A DNA stretch of 44,792 bases from Chitinophaga pinensis (GTDB lineage: Bacteria > Bacteroidota > Bacteroidia > UBA7662), in contig CAMCHJ010000016.1 in assembly GCA_945874665.1 (NCBI GenBank), positions 1 to 44,792 of the forward strand. The letters run 5' to 3'. This document shows positions 37,396 through 44,792 of this stretch, piece after piece; position 1 is the first letter of the stretch; each line of letters opens with the position of its first letter. The notes beneath the pieces are model-generated. The model worked only from the letters and a program-made list of their open reading frames with translations. It searched no databases and had not been told where the DNA came from. The translations under genes were made by a program, and so were the position numbers.

Positions 37396-37839
37396 TTATT
37401 TTAAACGTATATCTAGGTAAATACAGCATATTTTACAACTACACAAGCTATCTCTTTCTTTAAGTCTAAAGAAAGTTCTGTTTTCCATTCGCCTGAAAGT
37501 CCAAGTTCCTGTTTTATTAATCAATCCACAACAATCTTGGAAGGCAAACATATTTATAGTGCCAACAAATTGGAATGAATCGGGAACGTTTTCCTCAATA
37601 TGCCCTTTCATTTGAATGTATCCTGTGCTATCATAACTAATTGAAGAGCCTTCCAAGAAAAGTGAGTCATTACGGGAGATGATTGTAACATACCCCGGTG
37701 TGTCGGAAATAAATTGCACGGTCATGGGGTATGTCCCTTCCTTGATGAGAAAAGGGGTAGCTTGGGTGGTCTGATAAACATATAAAATACCTAGAGCAAA
37801 GAGTATTACTCCGGAAGTGATAATTGCTTTCTTTTTCAT
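37396..37839 (-). CDS. Small secreted or membrane-anchored protein
   Basis: This 147-residue protein begins with a signal-like segment (MKKKAIITSGVILFALGILYVY) and continues with beta-strand-rich sequence, a CCG block and a cysteine-rich C-terminal end (LCSCKICCIY). No family is recognised. It is translationally overlapped (ATGA) by the end of a short membrane-segment frame upstream at 37836-37925. Confidence 0.65.
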   Translation of the reverse strand: MKKKAIITSGVILFALGILYVYQTTQATPFLIKEGTYPMTVQFISDTPGYVTIISRNDSLFLEGSSISYDSTGYIQMKGHIEENVPDSFQFVGTINMFAFQDCCGLINKTGTWTFRRMENRTFFRLKERDSLCSCKICCIYLDIRLK

Positions 37840-37925
37840 AAAGTTCTACGTCTGAAATTTAATAAAAAAAGCAATAGGGGCAATGCCCAGGGAGAGCCGA
37901 GCAGAAAAATTTTAAAAACGGAATA
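37836..37925 (-). pseudogene. Possible remnant of a membrane-protein C-terminus
   Basis: In front of the small secreted gene a minus-strand frame without ATG encodes FKIFLLGSPWALPLLLFLLN followed by FRRRTL and a stop that overlaps the next ATG. It reads as the last membrane helix of a protein whose 5' part is lost, or a very small protein with a non-ATG start. Confidence 0.3.
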
Positions 37926-38019
37926 TCATTCAGTAGCTTTTAAAAACGCAAAACATCCCCTCGACGCCTTTACCGGCTTCTTAAACCATGTACTCGTTTT
38001 TTGGAGCCTACATAGCTGA

Positions 38020-38090
38020 AAATATTTTTTTTAAAAAAAAGTTAATTTGTAAATACCATAGAATCTAGGGCTGTAACCTTGCATCCATGA
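38020..38090 (+). promoter_or_regulatory. Conserved upstream block, copy A
   Basis: A poly-T/poly-A stretch, TTTGTAA, AATCT and TTGCATCCATGA are arranged almost without gaps as in copy B at 44564-44634. TAACCTTG (38074-38081) is a near -7 box. The exact match TTGCATCCATGA (38079-38090) is likely the transcription start region. The block precedes paralogous genes in both places, so it is probably their promoter and leader. An 11-base direct repeat TTTTAAAAACG lies further upstream near 37,909 and 37,950. Confidence 0.6.
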
Positions 38091-38171
38091 ACAAGTAACA
38101 TAAAATCTCCAAACAAATTAATGGTCACCAATCAGGTGTATAATATTTATAATCTAACAAAAGGAGATATT

Positions 38172-38759
38172 ATGTTTAAGCAAAAAAGTAAATTAAAAGA
38201 AAACTTTGTCGGTCGACTGGAACAAACACCTGTAAAAACCAATCGTTTCTTATGGCACATTAAGTACCGTGATTACCAAAGCGATTTGGGCATTGCTGCT
38301 AATGGCTTACTGCGCCCTGAAGAATATGCTGTTTTTGCACATAACAATGCAGTTTACTTTGGCATTACCTATCCATATTTTGTAGATTTGGAATTGGAAA
38401 TGAATAGTATGGGGCCTTTTTATGACTTTTCTAACTACAGTTTTTGGAGAATCGACACTTTGCTGGCGAATGTAGATTGGTATACTGATCCCAATATGGT
38501 GGAGGATTCTGAAATTGTGGGTTCCAAGCCCCATAACTATGTTTGCACACTAAATGATATTCCTAACCATGCGCTCAAACTTTTTAAATACGATTGTGAG
38601 CGTTACCTAACTCAACGCCCCTTTATCACTCGAGGTGATGGTGTGGCATCAGTTCGCCCCTACAGAAACGACTTTGATTCGTTGGTTCCTGACGTCAAAA
38701 TAAACGACTACATAAAATGGCGAAATGAAAATATTACGCCTTGGAGCAACGCGGCTTAG
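38172..38759 (+). CDS. Unknown protein with ADP-ribosyltransferase-like N-terminus, copy A
   Basis: This 195-residue protein has no named family that I can give. RFLWHIKYRD, then ANGLL ~15 residues on, then VFAHNN and VYFGI resemble the start of ADP-ribosyltransferase folds (H..., GL, VYFA-like strand) as in DarT or KptA. His29 would be the first motif. A catalytic Glu cannot be fixed. The ATG at 38172 is chosen because an AAAGGAG ribosome site lies before it and because it aligns without gaps with copy B at 44719; an in-frame ATG at 38121 is rejected. The first 25 residues of both copies share RL-(E/Q)-T-x-VKT-x-R. Confidence 0.6.
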   Translation: MFKQKSKLKENFVGRLEQTPVKTNRFLWHIKYRDYQSDLGIAANGLLRPEEYAVFAHNNAVYFGITYPYFVDLELEMNSMGPFYDFSNYSFWRIDTLLANVDWYTDPNMVEDSEIVGSKPHNYVCTLNDIPNHALKLFKYDCERYLTQRPFITRGDGVASVRPYRNDFDSLVPDVKINDYIKWRNENITPWSNAA

Positions 38760-38829
38760 CCTCACTCCACAGTAAGCAGCACTTGTATTTCAAAAATCAC
38801 GGTTTAGAAACAAACATCAATTTAAAACA

Positions 38830-39270
38830 ATGAAAAAATTAACTTTCTTTTCAATCATTCTCCTTACATCTGGATTTGTAAATGCCCAATCAAACGTTAG
38901 AAGAGGATATAGCTCATCTGGAGACATTCTTTACAATTGGGACGGTAAAAATCTTCGTAAAGGGTACAGCTCTTCTGGTGACATTCTAATAAACTTCGAT
39001 GGGAAAAATATCAGAAAAGGATATAGTTCTTCTGGAGATATTTTATACAACTGGGACGGTAAAAATTTTCGTTCAGGATACAGCTCTTCAGGCGATATCA
39101 TATATAACTGGGACGGGTTGAATATGCGGCAAGGTTATAGTTCATCAGGCAATATTGTGTACAATTATGATGGCAAAAATGTACGCCAGGGATATAGTTC
39201 GTCTGGCGAGATATATTACAATACTGATGGTAAAATCCCTATTGCAGTGTTAATCTATATAATTCACTAG
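38830..39270 (+). CDS. Secreted protein of six 19-residue repeats
   Basis: After a signal peptide (residues 1-19, ending FVNA) the 146-residue protein is built of six tandem 19-residue units at 26-139 starting GYSSSG and carrying YNWDGKN. A short hydrophobic tail (VLIYIIH) follows. The DNA repeats differ at many synonymous sites, so the protein unit is kept by selection and is not a fresh duplication. Such repeats would form a beta-solenoid or beta-hairpin array. I do not know a function. Confidence 0.8.
   Translation: MKKLTFFSIILLTSGFVNAQSNVRRGYSSSGDILYNWDGKNLRKGYSSSGDILINFDGKNIRKGYSSSGDILYNWDGKNFRSGYSSSGDIIYNWDGLNMRQGYSSSGNIVYNYDGKNVRQGYSSSGEIYYNTDGKIPIAVLIYIIH
38905..39246 (+). repeat. 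Six 57-base coding repeats
   Basis: Tandem units within the secreted repeat protein, each coding one 19-residue GYSSSG...DGKN unit. Unit boundaries are 57 bases apart from 38905. The last unit is degenerate at its end. Confidence 0.85.
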
Positions 39271-39458
39271 TGTCAGCATAGAATGGAGGATTTGGAAATT
39301 ATTGGGCAAGGTTGCAATAAGTGACGTATGCCCATTTCTTTCAACCACCTGACTAAGGTGCTTTGGAGTTATAATTTTACTAAGATAAGTGGCTTTGTAT
39401 ATTCGTTACAATCAGTCTCTTTAGGTTTGCTTTCATCTTAAAGAAAAATATAATAAAC

Positions 39459-39752
39459 ATGAACAAAGCAGTCCGCCAACTCATCAAATGGGAATCAAAA
39501 AGCGTTACATTGCCTTTTTACGGGTTAATGACCGGCATTTCAGCCACTTGGTCATTCATACTACTGAGTGATATTTCTGATACAGCTGTATTAATGGCAG
39601 GTTTAGCACTGATTTTCACAGCTATTTTGATAAGCTGGAGAGCGTATATTTTATACCTGAATAAAACAGTATCCTCAAGAAAGGCCATTCATAAAGCACA
39701 GTTGAGGTTGAAAGAACATAATTCTCAGATAAAAAAGAACAGATATCTGTAA
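39459..39752 (+). CDS. Small two-helix membrane protein
   Basis: A 97-residue protein with two membrane helices at ~18-36 and ~43-65, and a basic, probably cytoplasmic C-terminal helix. No family is recognised. The 188 bases before it contain only a weak CACCT/AGGTG hairpin. It could be an anchor or regulator, but nothing in the sequence decides this. Confidence 0.65.
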   Translation: MNKAVRQLIKWESKSVTLPFYGLMTGISATWSFILLSDISDTAVLMAGLALIFTAILISWRAYILYLNKTVSSRKAIHKAQLRLKEHNSQIKKNRYL

Positions 39753-39802
39753 GCCTTGGAATCAATACTAATCTAATGTTCTCTCTTAACTAACCTCAGC
39801 AC

Positions 39803-40318
39803 ATGAAACGATTTATAACTGCGAATATAATTATGGTGTTGTGCACTGCTTTTTCTGTACATGCACAAGTTGATTCTGTGACATACTACATACAGCAACT
39901 GATGCCAAACAGGAATGTTGTTCGCTTTGCACCATTGAACAAGGCTGCTATGATACACGCTAAGTACATGATTGCACACAAAAAAACTTGTCACTTACAA
40001 GACGAAAATCCCAACCATCATTCAGTACGAGAAAGAACAGCATCAGCTGGTGATAAAAGCGATTTTGGTTATAGAGAGGTCGTTTGGGGGGGAGAACCAT
40101 ATCTAGGAAGCAGTATCAAAGAGTCAATATATTATTTCCAAGGAAGCACAAATCATTGGGAAATCTTAACAGATCAAGCGGGCCCTCAATTGAATATTAA
40201 GTTCGGCTACGCTCGTATAACGACTTCTAGATACGATGTGTGTGTGATTGTATTGACTAATTTTTATTATGACGATCCTGACTCGATTATGCCAAAACCC
40301 AGTTATTTGATGGATTAA
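39803..40318 (+). CDS. CAP/SCP-domain secreted protein
   Basis: This 171-residue protein has a signal peptide ending near VHAQ and a CAP-superfamily domain. Recognisable blocks are LNKAAMIHAKYMIAHKK with His, RERTASAG, REVVWGGE with Glu, GSTNHWEIL and IKFGYARI. CAP proteins are secreted or periplasmic with varied roles. It is followed 21 bases later by the AAA+ gene on the same strand, but coupling is not certain. Confidence 0.72.
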   Translation: MKRFITANIIMVLCTAFSVHAQVDSVTYYIQQLMPNRNVVRFAPLNKAAMIHAKYMIAHKKTCHLQDENPNHHSVRERTASAGDKSDFGYREVVWGGEPYLGSSIKESIYYFQGSTNHWEILTDQAGPQLNIKFGYARITTSRYDVCVIVLTNFYYDDPDSIMPKPSYLMD

Positions 40319-40339
40319 GTAAGAGTAGACGCTAAAATC

Positions 40340-42007
40340 ATGAAACCAATGCAAATACCGGAAGAAAATAAGCTTTTAAGAAGCATTACAAGGCTTTACG
40401 AGCACAAGGAAAAAATGATGCAGTCAGAGGCTGTCCTCTTATCCATGAACCAGGATATTGAAGTGGTAGCCTCTTTTTTAGGCCTAGACAAGAATTATGC
40501 TCCGCTGATAGCCGTAATGATTTGCGAGCAACTTATCGGCGAAAACAGCCCTTACAATCGACTCATGAAACTCATGGGATATAGTGCTTATGATATTGTA
40601 GCTATGGAACGCGTATTAAAGGGATGGGTAAAGAAACGCTGGATAAGGAGCAAACGGCACAAGTATTCTGGAAGGTCTATGAGTACTTATGAGTTTGAAA
40701 AACGCTTCATGGATGCCGTTCATTTTGAAGATGTAAAAAAGCTAGCTGATCCACACATAAATGACCCTTACTTTGCGATGCTTGAGTTAAAAAAGAAAAT
40801 GCAACGCTACCTTGGAGAATTTGAATTTGATGAGTTGACAACAAATATTTGTGAACAAGCAGCCGAATCTTTGGATATAAGATTTATCGCTCATATCCTA
40901 AAAGATGAACAGTTAATTGATCCTGAAAAGGCAGTCATGTTGTGGTTAGGCGTTGAGTGGATCAGTGGAAAGGAAGAGTTTGATTTTGAACAAATCATAG
41001 AAATGTTCACTCAAGACCCCAGTTATGTGTACTGGTTTAAAAAACGCCTAAAGTCTGGGGAGAGTAAATTGCTATCTAATGGCTTAATACAAATGATTAA
41101 GCCTGATTTTAGTGATTTTTCTCTGGTCCGATTAGGTGAAGAACTCGTTGACATGCTACTAGAAGTAAAGGTCGATACGGCATCAAAAACGCCAGCATTA
41201 CGGTACAGTAAGTTGCTAGAACCAGATAATCTGCCGCAGCAGCAATTGTTTTTCAATAAATCTATGGAAGTCGAACGCGACCGCGTTGAAAAGATGCTGA
41301 CCGAACCAGCATTCTCTGACTTGATGCTTAAATTCAAGGAAAATGGGTTTCCAATGGCATTGACAATGCTTTTTCATGGGCAACCTGGAACTGGAAAAAC
41401 GGCATTAGCACATCAATTAGCCAAGTTTAGTAATCGCTACGTATGCCAAGTAGATATTTCGAATATTAGAGACATGTGGGTAGGGGAATCCGAAAAAAAT
41501 CTGAAACGCGTTTTCAAGGAGTATGCCTACTTATCAAAAAAAACCGACAACATTCCGATTTTGCTATTTAATGAAGCGGATGCCATTTTTGGCGTTAGAA
41601 CCAGTGTTGCAACCGCAGTTGATCAAATGAATAACTCTTTGCAGAATATATTGCTACAAGAATTGGAAGATTTTGAAGGCATTTTCATAGCGACAACCAA
41701 TCTAATTAAAAACATCGACGCTGCTTTTGATAGACGATTAGTATATAAGTTGCATTTTGAATTACCCGATTTAACAACCGCATCAAACATCCTAAATAAT
41801 GAGTTTGCTGGATATAATCCAGAATTTTTAGGCTTAATTTCTCAAAAGTATCGATTGTCTGGGGGTCAGATCAGCAATGTTAAGCGTAAACTACTTACAG
41901 AGTCATTGCTTCAGAATTGTGCCACGCATCCAGAAGAGTTGTTAATTGAATTTCTAGCAAAAGAAAGTGGTTTTAGGAACAGAAAAACCAATATAGGGTT
42001 CAATTAA
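40340..42007 (+). CDS. AAA+ ATPase with an N-terminal helical domain
   Basis: This 555-residue protein has ~310 residues of helical N-terminal sequence and a C-terminal AAA+ domain. Walker A is GQPGTGKTALA (~residues 352-362), followed by MWVGESEKNLKRVF. Walker B reads ILLFNEADAIF, with Asn in place of the usual Asp, and sensor 1 is FIATTNLI. An arginine-finger region follows in DAAFDRRL. It is related to the classical AAA clade. Its substrate is unknown. It is 55 bases upstream of a WYL regulator, a pairing that suggests a regulated accessory system. Confidence 0.85.
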   Translation: MKPMQIPEENKLLRSITRLYEHKEKMMQSEAVLLSMNQDIEVVASFLGLDKNYAPLIAVMICEQLIGENSPYNRLMKLMGYSAYDIVAMERVLKGWVKKRWIRSKRHKYSGRSMSTYEFEKRFMDAVHFEDVKKLADPHINDPYFAMLELKKKMQRYLGEFEFDELTTNICEQAAESLDIRFIAHILKDEQLIDPEKAVMLWLGVEWISGKEEFDFEQIIEMFTQDPSYVYWFKKRLKSGESKLLSNGLIQMIKPDFSDFSLVRLGEELVDMLLEVKVDTASKTPALRYSKLLEPDNLPQQQLFFNKSMEVERDRVEKMLTEPAFSDLMLKFKENGFPMALTMLFHGQPGTGKTALAHQLAKFSNRYVCQVDISNIRDMWVGESEKNLKRVFKEYAYLSKKTDNIPILLFNEADAIFGVRTSVATAVDQMNNSLQNILLQELEDFEGIFIATTNLIKNIDAAFDRRLVYKLHFELPDLTTASNILNNEFAGYNPEFLGLISQKYRLSGGQISNVKRKLLTESLLQNCATHPEELLIEFLAKESGFRNRKTNIGFN

Positions 42008-42061
42008 TCGATGATTTCATTAGTTTTGATGAGTAACTTTCCACTAGCAAAAAGGACAAAT

Positions 42062-43051
42062 ATGCCGACAAACAAAAATGCTTATTTGAGATTCCGTATT
42101 ATTGACGAATGTTTAAGGAATAAAAACAAGTACTTTAATCGGCATTCTATCGCAGACAGAATCAGTGATAAACTTGGCTATAATGTCTCTGTAAACGCTA
42201 TCGATAAGGATATACGAGCTTTGAAAGAGGAGTTTGACGCTCCAATAAAGTATGATAAATTTCAAAACCGTTATTATTACGCTCACAGCTTTTCATTAGC
42301 AAGTGTAGAACTAAATCATGATGAAGAGGATGCCCTCAACTTGAGCCTATCTATCCTTGATATACTAAAAGAGACAAAATATGCGAAATCGTACAAGAAT
42401 TTAATCCAAAAACTAGTTACACGAGCAACTAAAGGAGAAAATGATGGCATAATTGAATTCGAACAAACGCCAGTTCAGCTCGATTCTAGCATATTCGATG
42501 CGTTGTACGATGCAATCAAAAGGAAAGAAGCGCTCGTAATCACGTACCAAGTGTATGGAAAGCAAAGGAAAAATCACACCGTTTCTCCATACATGATAAA
42601 GGAGTACCGCAACCGATTTTATTTAGTCGCGAGGGAGCATATGACTGAAAATGACAATGAGTTAATTTTTTGTTTCGGGATGGATAGAATAAAGTCAGTA
42701 GCAAAAGCAAAAGAACCTTTTTTGGTCACCCACGGATTTACTCCAAAAGACTTTTTTAAACACAGCTTTGGTATTTCCAGAGATTTGCAGAAAGAACCAA
42801 TGACATTAGTTTTAAAATTCAACAATCTTATTGCGCCGTATATACTGTCTAAACCATTACATCCTAGTCAGCAAATAGTAGAACAAACAGAAGCTTATTT
42901 AACGGTTATCATTGTGGTTTTTGAATCTTTTGAATTGAACATGGCTATTCTTGGCTATGGTTCTAGGGTAGAGGTTTTGTCGCCAAAGAGCTACATTGAT
43001 TACCTTAAAAATGAAATAAATGGCATGAATCAGATATATAGAAAAAGATAA
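42062..43051 (+). CDS. WYL-domain transcriptional regulator
   Basis: This 329-residue protein has an N-terminal winged helix-turn-helix (YFNRHSIADRIS, VNAIDKDIRALKEEF) and a C-terminal WYL domain with VITYQVYGKQRKNHTVSPYMIKEY and RFYLVAR, and a C-terminal WCX-like part. WYL regulators bind nucleotides or nucleic acid and often control defence genes. The ATG at 42062 (MPTNKNAYLRF) is chosen as the domain start; an upstream ATG at 42011 would add 17 residues. It follows the AAA+ gene. Confidence 0.85.
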   Translation: MPTNKNAYLRFRIIDECLRNKNKYFNRHSIADRISDKLGYNVSVNAIDKDIRALKEEFDAPIKYDKFQNRYYYAHSFSLASVELNHDEEDALNLSLSILDILKETKYAKSYKNLIQKLVTRATKGENDGIIEFEQTPVQLDSSIFDALYDAIKRKEALVITYQVYGKQRKNHTVSPYMIKEYRNRFYLVAREHMTENDNELIFCFGMDRIKSVAKAKEPFLVTHGFTPKDFFKHSFGISRDLQKEPMTLVLKFNNLIAPYILSKPLHPSQQIVEQTEAYLTVIIVVFESFELNMAILGYGSRVEVLSPKSYIDYLKNEINGMNQIYRKR

Positions 43052-43176
43052 AATTTAACTTTTGTGGTTATCCTGGAGTTTAAAATTTAAGCAGTGATAA
43101 GTTTATATTACCTAAAGTGCAGGATTAGAAGTTTCTATAAGAAGATACAAAGATAAAATCGATTGAAACAATTATT

Positions 43177-43725
43177 ATGTTAGAACCATTTGCAAAAGCG
43201 GCCTGGCTGTTAGAAGAAGAGAAACGTGCTATAAAAGCAAATCATAGTTACCTCGAAAATTCTAAAAAAGTGACCAGTTACATCGATCATCTCATTGATC
43301 GCTGTATTAGAACAGCATCAAATCTCCTCATGCCTAATGCCTCAAAAAATGCATTGCGTATGGCGAAAAGGCTAAATATTGATCTTTTTGCCGCAAAAGA
43401 GGGAGATAAGATGAATATGAAAAACTATTGTCTCGCAAATAACGAATCAGATTATTTTTTTTATGAACATAAAGAGACAGTTTCAGAATTGAGAAAGCGA
43501 ATTGCTACATGTGCCTCTTTACAAGAGGTGTTGCTGGTTTTTAATTCTATCGAGGTAGTTTGGGTACTGAATTCTGAAAATATGAAACTAGTATCCAATG
43601 GTCATAATTCAAAAAGAAGCAACGCAACTGCTGCGTATGAGCTTGCTGGCATTGAGGTCGAGCTATCAAGTTACACAGACTACCAACTATGGAAGAAGTC
43701 AAAGTGGAAAGCTAAAGGGCATTAG
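43177..43725 (+). CDS. Unknown protein, 182 residues
   Basis: No family is recognised. The N-terminal half is basic and helical (LLEEEKRAIKANHSYLENSK, RMAKRLNIDLF). The C-terminal half is alpha/beta with VVWVLNSENMKLVSNG. It is separated by 125 bases from the WYL gene and is convergent with the peptidase-like gene; a small AGAG/CTCT hairpin followed by six T lies at the stop. Confidence 0.65.
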   Translation: MLEPFAKAAWLLEEEKRAIKANHSYLENSKKVTSYIDHLIDRCIRTASNLLMPNASKNALRMAKRLNIDLFAAKEGDKMNMKNYCLANNESDYFFYEHKETVSELRKRIATCASLQEVLLVFNSIEVVWVLNSENMKLVSNGHNSKRSNATAAYELAGIEVELSSYTDYQLWKKSKWKAKGH

Positions 43726-43739
43726 AGCCGCTCTTTTTT
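43724..43739 (+). terminator. Weak intrinsic terminator
   Basis: AGAG and CTCT flank a CCG loop, with six T behind. The stem overlaps the stop codon of the 182-residue gene. It is short and may work poorly. Confidence 0.35.
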
Positions 43740-44493
43740 AGCTGGAAGTGCAATTAATGAATCCAACCAAAACGTTTGGATGTTTTTTTTCAAAATCCAG
43801 GATGCAATTTTTTGGAAAGTCATTTTGTCCCAAGTCAAATAGTCTTTCATTTTCTTCTGGACTAAACGCGTCGCCACACCACCAAAATGGATATTCAGCG
43901 TGAAGGTGATTATTTGCAATTTCCTTTATTCGTTCATACAGTTCCGCATCACTTGGATCTTGCTCAATATGTACGAATGCATCGAACAATATGCCCCACG
44001 GTAAGTTGCCAATGGGTTTTCCTAGTTGCTTATCCTCTGTACAATAATCCGTGTAAACTTTTCTTTGACCTTCTTTCATTGTGGAGAACGTTTGGTAATG
44101 CTCATCGGATAGCTCTTGACAGACTTTGTGCGTCAATAGTTGAGCAAATGACTCCAAAAATAATCTGTTCCATGCGCAAAAGAATTTGGCGCCAATGAGG
44201 TGATAGTGAACAAAATGGCTTATTTCATGAATGGCGATAATCTCTGCCACAATAGCTGGATTAAATCGTTTCCGTAATGCTAATTCATTTATTTTGTCAA
44301 CACACAAATATACCCTCTCTGGGGTAATACAATCAAAATAACCTAGCGTGTCAAAGTCGCCTAAGTCATTACCTTTTTCAATACACTTTTCTAAAAATGT
44401 AAATAATGGCCGGTCGAAATGCAGTTGCTTTTTGTTCTGTAACTTCTCCGAAACATACTTGAATAAAACCGATTGTCTGTCGATGGATATCAT
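43738..44493 (-). CDS. HExxH metallopeptidase-like protein
   Basis: This 251-residue cytoplasmic protein has a zinc motif HEISHFVHYH at ~89-98 and a following LFLESFAQLLTHK at ~111-123, whose Glu could be the third ligand. Cysteine and tryptophan are common in the C-terminal half (YPFWWCGDAF). The frame starts at a TTG at 44502 but the ATG at 44493 is the simpler start. I cannot name the family. It lies just before the copy B block, pointing the other way. Confidence 0.7.
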   Translation of the reverse strand: MISIDRQSVLFKYVSEKLQNKKQLHFDRPLFTFLEKCIEKGNDLGDFDTLGYFDCITPERVYLCVDKINELALRKRFNPAIVAEIIAIHEISHFVHYHLIGAKFFCAWNRLFLESFAQLLTHKVCQELSDEHYQTFSTMKEGQRKVYTDYCTEDKQLGKPIGNLPWGILFDAFVHIEQDPSDAELYERIKEIANNHLHAEYPFWWCGDAFSPEENERLFDLGQNDFPKNCILDFEKKHPNVLVGFINCTSS

Positions 44494-44563
44494 AAAAACC
44501 AAATTTGGTAAGTGAAGGATTCATTGCTTAAACGAGTCTCAAAAATGAAAAAAAAATTGACGT

Positions 44564-44634
44564 GAAAATTTTTTTTGACAAAAAATGAAATTGTAATTTG
44601 ACTACAATCTGGTCAGCTAATATTGCATCCATGA
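44564..44634 (+). promoter_or_regulatory. Conserved upstream block, copy B
   Basis: Matches copy A (38020-38090): poly-T/poly-A, ATTGTAA, AATCT and TTGCATCCATGA, with TAATATTG at 44618-44625 as near -7 box. Precedes the paralogous gene at 44719. Confidence 0.6.
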
Positions 44635-44718
44635 GCGTGAATTAATACCTGTATCAAAATTACATGATTCAAGCAAAGTTTTATATAAATAGTAGGTATT
44701 TAAAAACCAGGAATGAGT

Positions 44719-44792
44719 ATGAGAACCAAGTATGAGTGGGAAAGTCGTGATTTTCTAAAGCGTTTAGACAAAACAGCGGTCAAAACGAGCCG
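44719..44792 (+). CDS. Paralogue of the 38172 gene, 5' end only (copy B)
   Basis: Only 24 full codons are inside the window. The translated residues align without gaps with the start of the 38172 protein: both start with Met at the same distance, and RLDKTAVKTSR here matches RLEQTPVKTNR there. About nine of 25 residues are identical, and most others are similar. An in-frame ATG at 44713 is a close alternative start. The rest of the protein is beyond the window. Confidence 0.65.
   Translation, partial: MRTKYEWESRDFLKRLDKTAVKTS

Noticed and set aside
24793-44792. A CRISPR array or Cas locus, suggested by the Cas4-like nuclease
   Set aside because: No regularly spaced repeats of 24-40 bases were seen and no other cas-like gene is present.
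24721-44792. A right-hand attachment site matching the tRNA-Arg 3' end
   Set aside because: I did not find a second copy of the tRNA tail by reading; it may lie beyond the window.

Overview
The window reads as a chromosomal segment of a Bacteroidota bacterium. The evidence is the gene set (alternative complex III actABCDEF, a DUF5916 outer-membrane protein, Bacteroidota-type PhoH and Era/Der) and the promoters, several of which fit the phylum's TTTG / TAnnTTTG pattern with a 19-base spacer. I cannot place it more precisely than the phylum.

Positions 1 to about 24,800 are a G+C-rich housekeeping core. In order it holds: the 3' end of an AraC-type regulator; an initiator tRNA on the minus strand; the overlapping GTPase genes era and der (ribosome assembly); a small acidic lipoprotein with a near-consensus promoter and terminator; a ctpA-type protease divergent from murQ; a conserved protein and an ABC exporter coupled to murQ; the six-gene act operon for a quinol:cytochrome c oxidoreductase, closed by a terminator with no oxidase genes behind it; a small lipoprotein; an ABM-domain protein overlapping a SAM hydroxide adenosyltransferase; phoH, purC and a STAS protein; then glyA and a DUF5916 protein on the minus strand. 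A tRNA-Arg(CCT) ends the core.

From the tRNA-Arg and its terminator to the window end (about 20 kb) the DNA is visibly A+T richer and carries accessory genes, many unrecognised. This looks like a genomic island or defence/conflict region inserted next to the tRNA, although no integrase and no second attachment site were seen. Its parts are: (a) a minus-strand operon with a half-size HsdS-like target-recognition protein, an unknown protein, a membrane PH-domain protein, a membrane-anchored HExxH peptidase-like protein and a 38-codon ORF, followed by a stand-alone DnaB-C-like ATPase; (b) a divergent plus-strand operon with a large DUF2779 protein (Cas4-like nuclease plus DEDD exonuclease motifs) and two unknown proteins; (c) a DUF262/HNH, GmrSD-like nuclease gene with its own base composition, next to a possibly broken zinc-ribbon ORF; (d) an HExxH protein, a protein with a caspase-like His-Gly/Cys pattern and a small secreted protein; (e) a stretch of about 6.5 kb bounded by two paralogous genes with matching upstream regions. 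The second copy is cut by the window end, and the first has an ADP-ribosyltransferase-like N-terminus. Between the copies lie a secreted protein of six 19-residue repeats, a small membrane protein, a CAP-domain secreted protein, an AAA+ ATPase with a WYL regulator behind it, an unknown protein and a third HExxH protein.

The best candidates for something undescribed are the operon pairing an orphan target-recognition protein with a membrane PH protein and a membrane peptidase (26.1-28.6 kb), and the duplicated gene with its conserved leader (38.0-38.8 and 44.6-44.8 kb). All functional statements for the island are motif-based inference.
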